Origin: Algoriphagus sp.
Lineage (GTDB): Bacteria; Bacteroidota; Bacteroidia; Cytophagales; Cyclobacteriaceae
Reading direction: 5' to 3'
Length of the DNA stretch: 62,511 nt
NCBI RefSeq assembly: GCF_029254265.1
Contig: NZ_JAQWXX010000012.1
Location: 1-62,511 of the forward strand
A program made the translations under genes and the position numbers. Under the pieces are notes generated by a model that was not told where the DNA came from, searched no databases, and saw nothing but the letters and a program-made list of their open reading frames with translations. Positions 36,608 to 43,906 of this stretch are shown in pieces (the first letter of the stretch is position 1; each line of letters starts with the position of its first letter).

Positions 36608-38371
36608 CTAATTCTGAAAACGGATTCCCATTAATTCCATAAGCTTGTGCGCATTGAAACTTGGGCAAGCTCCTTCCTTGAGTTTGTAATCAAAATCGAT
36701 AGATTGATCATGGATCTCGGAGTGGAAGCTGAAGTTTTTCACTTTTGAAATCCGATTTTCTAAGTCTGCCAATTCTATATCATGCGTACTAATGATTCCT
36801 AAAGCTTTTGTATCCACAACCTGCCTGATCAAAGCTTCTGATCCGGCTATTCGATCTTCAGTATTTGTGCCTTTCAAGATTTCATCCAAAAGGAAAAAAA
36901 TTTCTTCTCCTGCTTCAATCCGATCAATCACCAATTTGATTCGACTCAGTTCGGCATAGAATGAACTGACGCTTTCCCCCAGATTATCAGTATTTCGCAT
37001 GCTGGTATAAAGCTGGAAATTCCCAAATCCAAATTGCGCTGCAAATGGCCTTAATCCGAGATTCACTAGGACACAATTTATTCCAAGGGTCCGCATAAAA
37101 GTCGTCTTGCCACTCATATTCGACCCAGTCAGTAAGATTATACTGGTAGAAGAATCTTGACTGAAATCATTTGAAACTGCAATTTCAGGCTTAAGTAAGG
37201 GGTGAGCTATTTCCAAACCTCTGATTCCTTTTTCCACATTGATAATCTCCCCTTTTCCACCGAGCTCATATTGAAATGTTCCCAACGAAATTAACATTTC
37301 CCAAAAAGCTAATTGCTCTGGGAATTCAGATACAAGTTTCCCATGATTTTTCTTCCACTTTGACAGTCTGACGTAAAGTAGAAGATCCGTCCAAAAGAAA
37401 AGATTTAATGGGATGTAAAGAAGATTTAAACGATTTTGAATCCAAAGGCCCAATCGATCAAGTTCTTCTAATAAGATCGAAGGCTTAGTACTGGAGTCAG
37501 AAGACCTAGGTAAGGAATTTCGTAAAAGGTCACTTTTGAATTCCTGTTTCTCTAATTCTAACAACCAATATCGAAAGGTTTTAAGTTGATTTCTAGAGGG
37601 AATTTCTTCTCCAGCTTTCTTTAAAGATCCAAATACAACTCCCAAAAAGCCCATTCCAATCAAAACCCAAATTCCATAAAAACCTGCCGGGATCATCCCT
37701 AGATTAGCGAGAACTGTCAATATTATCCCTCCTATCGGTCCAAGAACTGCAAAAAGCTTGATCCATGATTTCTCCACTTCATCCGTCTTGAGCCAGTTAA
37801 TCCAAGAATGAATTGATTTTTCATCTCGATAAAAAGACATCCCAATACTTTCCATAGCTTGAAGAAAACCCGGTTTTGTAGACAGCTCATCAATCGCTTC
37901 TCGAAATGCTGCGGTTTTTTTCAGATCAAAATCAGAATTTAGAAGTGATGCCAGCTTGTATTTTCCCTCTTGAGATACCGTATGGTTGAGTAATTGAAAT
38001 AAGGAATGATCGCCGAAAAGATCCAAATCATTTGAAAAAGGATGTGATTTGCTTTGGAATTCGAGACCGGGATCAAAAGATTTCAAACTCCGGGATTTTC
38101 TCAAGTCTCGGCTAGCCTTCATTTTCTCCAATGAAGAGTAGATAGCTTCTTGATCTTTGAGCTGATTATAAGAAGAAATCAGGTAGACAAAACCAGCAAC
38201 GGTCCCAAAAAATAAAATAAACCAAATTGGACTTTCAGAAAGACTTAAAACGAAAAAGCCAATTAAGCCAAAAAAAGAAAAAACCCTTAAAATCGAGAGT
38301 GAGGCTGTTTTACTTTTCAGTTTACTCAATTTATCGGATAGCTGTTCACTGCTGAAATCAAATTCTTTCAT
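36608..38371 (-). CDS. Membrane-anchored MutS-family ATPase
   Basis: A 587-aa protein when started at the ATG at 38371 (MKEFDFSSEQL), codon 32 of the longest frame. The C-terminal half is a MutS/MSH-type ABC ATPase: Walker A LLTGSNMSGKTTF around residues 415-424, Q-loop and dimerisation segment TSMRNTDNLGESVSSFYAEL, Walker B IFFLLDEILKGTN and H-loop IISTHD. There is no N-terminal mismatch-recognition domain. Instead there are hydrophobic segments at about 25-75 (FSFFGLIGFFVLSL, WFILFFGTVAGFVYLI) and about 205-260 (IGGIILTVLANLGMIPAGFY), so it is a membrane protein and unlikely to do classical mismatch repair. The core (lever) helices are partly retained. The function is unknown. Confidence 0.82.
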   Translation of the reverse strand: MKEFDFSSEQLSDKLSKLKSKTASLSILRVFSFFGLIGFFVLSLSESPIWFILFFGTVAGFVYLISSYNQLKDQEAIYSSLEKMKASRDLRKSRSLKSFDPGLEFQSKSHPFSNDLDLFGDHSLFQLLNHTVSQEGKYKLASLLNSDFDLKKTAAFREAIDELSTKPGFLQAMESIGMSFYRDEKSIHSWINWLKTDEVEKSWIKLFAVLGPIGGIILTVLANLGMIPAGFYGIWVLIGMGFLGVVFGSLKKAGEEIPSRNQLKTFRYWLLELEKQEFKSDLLRNSLPRSSDSSTKPSILLEELDRLGLWIQNRLNLLYIPLNLFFWTDLLLYVRLSKWKKNHGKLVSEFPEQLAFWEMLISLGTFQYELGGKGEIINVEKGIRGLEIAHPLLKPEIAVSNDFSQDSSTSIILLTGSNMSGKTTFMRTLGINCVLVNLGLRPFAAQFGFGNFQLYTSMRNTDNLGESVSSFYAELSRIKLVIDRIEAGEEIFFLLDEILKGTNTEDRIAGSEALIRQVVDTKALGIISTHDIELADLENRISKVKNFSFHSEIHDQSIDFDYKLKEGACPSFNAHKLMELMGIRFQN

Positions 38372-38482
38372 CCTCAAAGATAGGAATTGATCTATGCTAA
38401 GATCTAAAAAGAGTAGAAGTAAATCAGTAGGAATAAAATCTTTGTGGCATACTTTTCGTTTCAAAAAAAATATTCTAAAACG

Positions 38483-38650
38483 ATGAATAAAGAAATCAAA
38501 ACCCCAAAATCTGAATCAGAAGAAATACAGGAATGGGATTTAACCCAGGAGTTTGGCATTTTCCCAAAGGATGTTTCGTTGACACAAAATATTGGATGTG
38601 TGGGAGGTAAAAAGAAAAAAGGATCTTCTTCAAATGCCAAAAAGGATTAA
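38483..38650 (+). CDS. 55-residue hypothetical peptide with GCVGG motif
   Basis: A small gene starting at the ATG at 38483, the fourteenth codon of its frame (the longer frame overlaps the MutS-like upstream region). Sequence: an acidic N-terminal part (KTPKSESEEIQEWDLTQE), then FGIFPKDVSLTQNIGCVGG, then a very basic tail KKKKGSSSNAKKD. The GG followed by a charged tail is loosely like a leader/core boundary of a peptide precursor, but no modification or export gene lies beside it, and the leader pattern of GG peptidases is not well matched. The lipoprotein gene starts 40 bases later in the same direction. A real gene is likely, its role unknown. Confidence 0.5.
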   Translation: MNKEIKTPKSESEEIQEWDLTQEFGIFPKDVSLTQNIGCVGGKKKKGSSSNAKKD

Positions 38651-38690
38651 AATCTTTACCTTCAGATTTTTAAATGAACCTATCAAAACT

Positions 38691-39524
38691 ATGAAAAAGC
38701 TTTTATCAACCTATGGAATTGGGGCATTAACGCTTCTGGTTTTTTCCCTGATGTCCTGTAATTCTGACTCTGACGAGATTTTAAAAGAGCCTGACTTGTC
38801 TATAGTAAATGACGATTACCTGATTGCCCAAGCATTCGAAGATCTAGACAATATCACCCTTACAGCTCTTAACAACAGTGGATTAGGGGCTCGAATAACC
38901 AAGGATGTTTCGCTAACCGAAATTTGTGCCTCTGCAACAGCAAATCTCGATGAGACCGGAAAAAAAATTACAATCGATTTTGGAGCGGGCTGTACCAGTA
39001 GCAACGGAATCACCAGAAAAGGTAAAATTATTCTTTCTTACTCAGGTAATTTACTTTTCCCTGGTTCACAAGTGATCACTACCTTCGATGGCTATCACGT
39101 CAATGACAAAAAAATCGAGGGGACACGAACTATTACCAATACGGGAATTGATTTTATCGGAGGGACTGTTTCTCTTGCAGTAAAAGTAGAAAACGGAAAA
39201 ATAACTTGGCCTGATAATACTTTCATCACCGTGGCTAGTAACCAAATTCGAGTAGTTAAACTGGGAGGTGATGGTTATGAAGCATCAATTACCGGTACAG
39301 CCACTGGGAAAAGCAGAGAAGGAGTGGTTTACAGCACCCTTGTAATTGATCCATTGATTATAAAACAAACTTGCGTGGAAACTGGAGTATGGGTTCCTGG
39401 CACTGGGACCTTGCAGTTTCTATTTACAGGGATAGAAGTGACCGTGGATTATGGAACAGGAGTTTGTGATAAAATGGTGACCATCATTTACCCAGGTGGT
39501 TCAAAAGAAGTCACTTTAGATTAA
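38691..39524 (+). CDS. Hypothetical lipoprotein, beta-rich
   Basis: A 277-aa lipoprotein with an SPII signal ending SLMSC (Cys23), started at the ATG at 38691, codon 34 of the longest frame. The mature part is beta-rich with four Cys (EICAS, GAGCTSS, KQTCVE, TGVCDK), and has GITRKGKIILSYSGN and GKITWPDNTFITVASNQ segments. A similar build is common among Bacteroidota hypothetical lipoproteins, but I cannot name a family or a function. It shares the KDVSLT word (identical over 12 bases) with the preceding 55-aa peptide. A terminator hairpin follows 20 bases after the stop. Confidence 0.68.
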   Translation: MKKLLSTYGIGALTLLVFSLMSCNSDSDEILKEPDLSIVNDDYLIAQAFEDLDNITLTALNNSGLGARITKDVSLTEICASATANLDETGKKITIDFGAGCTSSNGITRKGKIILSYSGNLLFPGSQVITTFDGYHVNDKKIEGTRTITNTGIDFIGGTVSLAVKVENGKITWPDNTFITVASNQIRVVKLGGDGYEASITGTATGKSREGVVYSTLVIDPLIIKQTCVETGVWVPGTGTLQFLFTGIEVTVDYGTGVCDKMVTIIYPGGSKEVTLD

Positions 39525-39544
39525 AATAAAGGAAAATTAAATTG

Positions 39545-39576
39545 AAACGGCTATTTTCACGAATAGCCGTTTTTTT
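39545..39576 (+). terminator. Terminator of the lipoprotein gene, abutting the next start codon
   Basis: The perfect 11-bp arms AAACGGCTATT and AATAGCCGTTT have a six-base loop, followed by Ts to 39576. The ATG of the nitroreductase-like gene begins at 39577, the very next base. It either ends the lipoprotein transcript or acts as an attenuator. Confidence 0.85.
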
Positions 39577-40254
39577 ATGGAGAAAAAATTAATTGAAGGA
39601 TTCGAACACATTAGATATGAGCGGAAGCAACCAAGCAAAGCCGAGCTAATCCAAAACTCCCAGAATTTCTATATGCTGATGGATTCACGAAGGACAGTTC
39701 GTGAGTTTGACACCAGACCAGTGCCACTTGAAGTAATCGAAAATATTATCCTAACCGCAAGTACTGCCCCATCTGGTGCACATAAACAACCTTGGACTTT
39801 TTGTTTGGTATCTGATCCGGAAATCAAACGAAAAATCAGAGAGGCAGCAGAAGAGGAGGAAAAAATTTCCTATTCTAGCAGAATGCCAGAAAATTGGAAG
39901 AGCGATCTCAAGCCCTTGGGCACCAATTGGGAAAAGCCATTTTTAGAAGATGCACCATACCTTATTGTGGTTTTCAAGCAATCCTATGGGCTAGTTAATG
40001 GAGAAAAGGTACAGCATTACTACGTCAGTGAATCGGTTGGAATCGCATGCGGCTTTTTAATCGCAGCCATCCACCAGGCAGGTTTGGTAGCAGTGACTCA
40101 TACTCCAAGTCCAATGAACTTTCTCAGTCAAATATTAGAAAGACCATCCAATGAAAAACCCTTTTTACTGGTTCCTGTTGGTTATGCTAGAGAAGAAACG
40201 TATGTTCCGGATATCCAGAGAAAAGGATTAAAAGACATACTCATCAAATACTAA
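39577..40254 (+). CDS. Iodotyrosine-deiodinase-like flavoprotein (nitroreductase superfamily)
   Basis: A 225-aa FMN enzyme of the nitroreductase superfamily, closest in pattern to iodotyrosine deiodinase (IYD), which reductively dehalogenates halotyrosines. Family-like stretches are FYMLMDSRRTVREF, SGAHKQPWTF, FLEDAPYLIVVFKQ, GIACGFLIAAIHQAGLVAVTH and the C-terminal KPFLLVPVGYA/VPDIQRKGL. The residues that grip the zwitterion of the substrate in human IYD (E157, Y161, K182) align with E95, Y99 and K120 here, so a halogenated tyrosine substrate is plausible, not shown. N-terminal similarity starts near residue 11, so the ATG at 39577 is right, although it follows a terminator T run directly. 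A terminator follows. Confidence 0.82.
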   Translation: MEKKLIEGFEHIRYERKQPSKAELIQNSQNFYMLMDSRRTVREFDTRPVPLEVIENIILTASTAPSGAHKQPWTFCLVSDPEIKRKIREAAEEEEKISYSSRMPENWKSDLKPLGTNWEKPFLEDAPYLIVVFKQSYGLVNGEKVQHYYVSESVGIACGFLIAAIHQAGLVAVTHTPSPMNFLSQILERPSNEKPFLLVPVGYAREETYVPDIQRKGLKDILIKY

Positions 40255-40280
40255 AAAAGGCGATCAATTGATCGCCTTTT
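40255..40280. terminator. Bidirectional terminator between the IYD-like and MscS-like genes
   Basis: A perfect 26-base palindrome: AAAAGGCGATCAA followed at once by its exact reverse complement. A T run lies on both sides, and it ends both convergent genes. Confidence 0.9.
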
Positions 40281-40285
40281 ACTTT

Positions 40286-41110
40286 TTATTTTCCTTGATG
40301 GACAACCCGTTGAGGAAAAGGGATTTCAATTCCATTTTTTTCAAACTCATCGTTAATCGCTTCCATACCCTCAAAATACAATGGCCAAAGGTTATCCGCA
40401 TTGGTCCAGACCCGAATTACCAAGTCTAGCGAGCTATCTCCAAAATTATTTAAGAAGACAACTGGAACAGGATCTTTTAGAGCTCTTTCATCTTTTTCAA
40501 AAATCTCCAAAATAATCTCTCTTGCTTGCTTGATATTAGTACCATAGGCGACCCCCACTGTATAGTCAACTCGGCGAGTATCCTGAGTACTCATGTTGAT
40601 TACATCGGAGTTGGCTAGATTTCCATTGGGAATGATAATCTCTTTATTATCAAAAGTCAGCAAGTGAGTATATAGGATTTGAATTTTGGAAACTTTTCCA
40701 GTATGGCCCTGGCCTGTGATTACATCCCCCACTTTAAATGGCTTGAAAGCTAGGATAAGCAATCCCCCTGCAAAATTAGAAAGAGAGCCTTGTAGGGCAA
40801 GACCGATCGCAAGACCTGCAGCACCAAAAATGGCTAAGAAAGAGGTTACTGGAACTCCAATAATCGCCGCCACTCCAACAAAAAGCACCACATAAAGAAT
40901 AACTTTTGAAAAAGAATAGAGAAACTCATTTAAAGAAGGGCTGTCTTCTCTCTTTTCCAGAAAAGTTTTTAATCCCTTTAAAACTTTTTTAATGATGAAT
41001 TTACCAATGAGGTAAAATAAAATCGCATAAATAATTGATGGAACAACTTGATATGCTAAATCAATACCCTGTGAGATTAGAGCATCTGTAGTTTCCTGAG
41101 AAATTTCCAT
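40286..41110 (-). CDS. Small-conductance mechanosensitive channel (MscS family)
   Basis: A 274-aa inner-membrane channel of normal MscS length that opens under hypo-osmotic membrane tension. Three transmembrane helices: about 18-38 (VVPSIIYAILFYLIGKFII), 65-85 (VILYVVLFVGVAAIIGVPV) and the pore helix TM3 at 92-115 with the typical Gly/Ala pattern (FLAIFGAAGLAIGLALQGSLSN). The cytoplasmic domain has FKVGDVI and the KEIIIPNGNLANS loop typical of MscS. It stands alone, ends at the shared palindromic terminator, and is upstream of nothing related to the polyketide locus. Confidence 0.95.
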   Translation of the reverse strand: MEISQETTDALISQGIDLAYQVVPSIIYAILFYLIGKFIIKKVLKGLKTFLEKREDSPSLNEFLYSFSKVILYVVLFVGVAAIIGVPVTSFLAIFGAAGLAIGLALQGSLSNFAGGLLILAFKPFKVGDVITGQGHTGKVSKIQILYTHLLTFDNKEIIIPNGNLANSDVINMSTQDTRRVDYTVGVAYGTNIKQAREIILEIFEKDERALKDPVPVVFLNNFGDSSLDLVIRVWTNADNLWPLYFEGMEAINDEFEKNGIEIPFPQRVVHQGK

Positions 41111-41136
41111 AAATGTAAATTGTTTGATTTAGTTGG

Positions 41137-41841
41137 TTAGGATTTAATAAGCACTTGCCAACGAAAGGCCCAGTGCCAAGTCAATTCAAAATCATTTATT
41201 CCGGCTTGTCGTAAAATTCGCTCCCAATCATTTCTGGAAAATGCCCTTAATACTGAAACTGCTGCGTCATTCTGCACCATTGGTGATTTGCTGAAAACCG
41301 CGGTCAAATATTTAATGCTATAATAGGCAAAGGGATGCCGATGCAAATCATTAATGACTAGACCAATTTTAGATTTGACTTTCAACGCATTAATAAGATC
41401 CACCAATTCAGGATCTGTAAAATGATGTGTAAAGAGCGTGCAAGTAGTGATATCTACTTTTTGGTTCAGAAATTCATCCGAAAAAACGTTTTGAACGGTT
41501 AAAGTTACATTTTTTAGGTCGAAGAGCCTAGATTTTGCTTCTTTGATAATATTTGGATTAGCATCAATTCCTATAAAATTCACCTGAGAGGGCTGATTAA
41601 TCGCCCAATCATGCATGACTCGAATCATGTCTCCTCCCCCACAGCCAATATCCGCAATCAAATATTTATCCTTGGGATTGGAATCAAAAAACTTCGCAAT
41701 TCCACTTGTTGTGACATGATTTCCGCCTAACCATCGATTAATGGTTTTTAATTCTTTTAAGGTTTGTACCAATTCTTCCCCTGAACATTCGAGATCGTCC
41801 ATTAACTCCTTTTCCTCGCTTCTTTGGGAGAATTTACTCAT
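41137..41841 (-). CDS. SAM-dependent methyltransferase of the type III PKS locus
   Basis: A 234-aa class I methyltransferase, SAM-binding motif I ADIGCGGGDM about residues 63-72, acidic motif FIGIDANPNIIKEA and the post-I motif DITTCTLFTHHF. It has the overall size of UbiE/small-molecule methyltransferases. It overlaps the type III polyketide synthase gene by four bases, so translation is coupled and it probably methylates the polyketide product (O- or C-methylation not determined). Antisense expression from UbiA is not an issue because the pair is divergent. Confidence 0.88.
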   Translation of the reverse strand: MSKFSQRSEEKELMDDLECSGEELVQTLKELKTINRWLGGNHVTTSGIAKFFDSNPKDKYLIADIGCGGGDMIRVMHDWAINQPSQVNFIGIDANPNIIKEAKSRLFDLKNVTLTVQNVFSDEFLNQKVDITTCTLFTHHFTDPELVDLINALKVKSKIGLVINDLHRHPFAYYSIKYLTAVFSKSPMVQNDAAVSVLRAFSRNDWERILRQAGINDFELTWHWAFRWQVLIKS

Positions 41842-42917
41842 GATTTTTCCAGATGTAGCGTTTCAAGCGTTAACCCAGGACCAAATCCCAAAGCCAAAAT
41901 ATCACCAGTCACTTCATCATCAAGAAGAAAACGGTGGAGCACAAATAAAATAGTAGCTGAAGACATGTTCCCAAAGTTCTTCAAAACTTCAAGTGCATGA
42001 CGATTTTCCTTTTCGGAGATTCCAAATGCTTGTTGGACTTTTTGCAAAATCTGCTTCCCTCCAGGGTGAATTGCAAAGTTCTTGATTGTGGACAAGTTAA
42101 ATTTCTTTTCAAAAACCTCTTTCAAAGAATGTATCCCCTCATCTAACAGACCGGGAATATATTTGCTGAGCCGCATCTCAAACCCAAAATCACCGATTCC
42201 CCATGCCATATCATTTTCTCCTTTCCAGAGCACTTGGCTCAGGTAGGACCTCAATTTTAACCCTTTGTCCGAATTTACTATCAGTGCAGCAGCTGCACCA
42301 TCGGCGAAGAGTGAGTTGGCAAGTAAATTATCCTCAGAATATTCTTTTTGAAAATGGATTGTACAAAGCTCCACTGACACTAGTAGCACTTTAGCGTCTG
42401 TCTCTGCTCTAACTATTTTATCGGCCAGCTTTAATCCACTAAATGCCGCATAACAACCCATGAAATGAATGCAATAGCGTTCCACAGTATTTGACATCTC
42501 CAAGCGTTGCATCAACTCCAATTCAATCCCAGGAGCAACCATACCGGTACAAGACACCAAAATTAAATGCGTGATATCTATAAACTTCACGTCGGTTTCC
42601 TTAAGACAATCTTTAACTGCATCTTCGCAAAGTGCTCCAGCATGACGCTGAAATAAATCCATCCGGGCTTTGGTCCCTGGAAATGGCTCCAAATTTTCAG
42701 ATTTTGGGAAAAAAGTATATTCACTAAAATCTCTTTTTTCAAAATCTTCTAAAACACTATACCGCGAATTAATTCCGGATTTTTTGTACAAAAATTTCAG
42801 CTTTCTTGCCTCATAATCATCTAGTTGATGTGCTGCTTCCATAAAATCGGCAATGGTACTTTGATCAATGGGAGAACCTGGATTTGCAAGTCCTATGCTT
42901 ACTATGCTGGAATTCAT
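41838..42917 (-). CDS. Type III polyketide synthase (chalcone/stilbene synthase-like)
   Basis: A 359-aa thiolase-fold enzyme that extends an acyl-CoA starter with malonyl-CoA and cyclises the product. The catalytic triad is intact: C155 in HFMGCYAAF, H284 in FAIHPGGKQ and N317 in FGNMSSAT. The GFGPG loop (344-348, LALGFGPGLTLE) at the C-terminus is typical of type III PKS. The length fits bacterial alkylresorcinol/alkylpyrone synthases. It begins the minus-strand pair with the methyltransferase, and its start is 92 bases from that of the divergent UbiA gene. The starter and ring type cannot be read from the sequence, but a long fatty acyl starter is common in this family. Confidence 0.93.
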   Translation of the reverse strand: MNSSIVSIGLANPGSPIDQSTIADFMEAAHQLDDYEARKLKFLYKKSGINSRYSVLEDFEKRDFSEYTFFPKSENLEPFPGTKARMDLFQRHAGALCEDAVKDCLKETDVKFIDITHLILVSCTGMVAPGIELELMQRLEMSNTVERYCIHFMGCYAAFSGLKLADKIVRAETDAKVLLVSVELCTIHFQKEYSEDNLLANSLFADGAAAALIVNSDKGLKLRSYLSQVLWKGENDMAWGIGDFGFEMRLSKYIPGLLDEGIHSLKEVFEKKFNLSTIKNFAIHPGGKQILQKVQQAFGISEKENRHALEVLKNFGNMSSATILFVLHRFLLDDEVTGDILALGFGPGLTLETLHLEKS

Positions 42918-43009
42918 TATATCAAGTTAAATGAATATTTCTAAATTGTAGGAATACAAACACAACCTTCCTAAACAGATAAGGTTATCGGACGTTCTCA
43001 CTTACACTT

Positions 43010-43906
43010 ATGATATCATCTTCCACCATAAAGCATCTGAGACTACCATTTTCATTGTTTTTGATGCCAGTTTTTCTTTTTGCACTAGCACTTACGCCTA
43101 ACTTGAATGAGGCTAGGTTGTTATGGGTTTTTCTGGCACTCCACCTATTTTTATATCCTTCAAGTAATGGATACAATAGCTATTTCGACAAAGATGAGGA
43201 AAGCATAGGAGGCTTAAAGAATCCACCTAAAGTGACAAAGGATCTATATTGGATTTCCTTGTTGTTTTTTGCAATCGCAATTGGGCTAGGAGGGTTGATC
43301 AATTGGAGTTTTGCAAGCATGCTATTTTGCTATGGGCTAATAAGCATGGCTTATTCCCACCCTTCAATTCGAATCAAAAAATACCCTTGGCTCAGCTGGT
43401 TTATAGCGGGATTATTTCAGGGTTACTTTACATTTGCAATGGCCTATGCTGGCCTTAGCGATCTTGGCTGGGACATTTTCACTAAAACTCACGTCATGAT
43501 CCCTGGTGTTTTGACAAGCCTCATGCTTTGGGGAAATTATCCTTTGACACAAGTCTATCAACATCGAGAAGATGGAAGAAGAGGCGACCGAACCCTGAGC
43601 CTTTTATTGGGAATCAAAGGCACCTTTGCGTTTTCGGCCTTTCTTTTTGCACTGACAGGAGCTGCGTTCGTTTGGTATTTTCTTGATCGAAATCAAACCA
43701 GCATCATGTGGATTTATGTATCCGCAATGGCACCAATTATCTTATTTTTCTTTCTTTGGTTCAGCTTTGTTCGGACCAACCCGGAGAAATATGCAAATTA
43801 TAATTGGGCCATGGGAATGAATTCCATTTCTGCTCTTGTCCTGAATGCATTTTTCATATACTATTTTTTGGAAAACACTCAGATTCTCCAGGTATTCGGA
43901 TATTAA
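43010..43906 (+). CDS. UbiA-family prenyltransferase
   Basis: A 298-aa polytopic membrane enzyme of the UbiA superfamily, which attaches isoprenoid chains to aromatic or polyol acceptors. About eight to nine transmembrane helices are visible. The first Asp-rich motif is NSYFDKDEE (N56, D60, with E64 in place of the third acidic residue); the second is REDGRRGDRTLS (D188, D193). Both bind the Mg-prenyl diphosphate in this superfamily. It is divergent from the type III PKS gene and its stop overlaps by four bases the FAD oxidoreductase stop. The acceptor in this locus is plausibly the PKS product, by context. Confidence 0.88.
   Translation: MISSSTIKHLRLPFSLFLMPVFLFALALTPNLNEARLLWVFLALHLFLYPSSNGYNSYFDKDEESIGGLKNPPKVTKDLYWISLLFFAIAIGLGGLINWSFASMLFCYGLISMAYSHPSIRIKKYPWLSWFIAGLFQGYFTFAMAYAGLSDLGWDIFTKTHVMIPGVLTSLMLWGNYPLTQVYQHREDGRRGDRTLSLLLGIKGTFAFSAFLFALTGAAFVWYFLDRNQTSIMWIYVSAMAPIILFFFLWFSFVRTNPEKYANYNWAMGMNSISALVLNAFFIYYFLENTQILQVFGY

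Noticed and set aside
36608..38371. Classical MutS mismatch repair protein
   Set aside because: The mismatch-recognition domain is absent and membrane helices are present.
38483..38650. A confirmed RiPP/bacteriocin precursor
   Set aside because: No modification enzyme, GG-peptidase or transporter gene is adjacent, and the leader pattern fits poorly; only a hypothetical peptide can be supported.
41838..42917. Flexirubin or dialkylresorcinol (DarA/DarB) locus for the polyketide genes
   Set aside because: The PKS is a type III enzyme with a C-H-N triad, not a DarB-type ketosynthase, and no aromatase, acyl carrier protein or polyene ketosynthase genes lie nearby.
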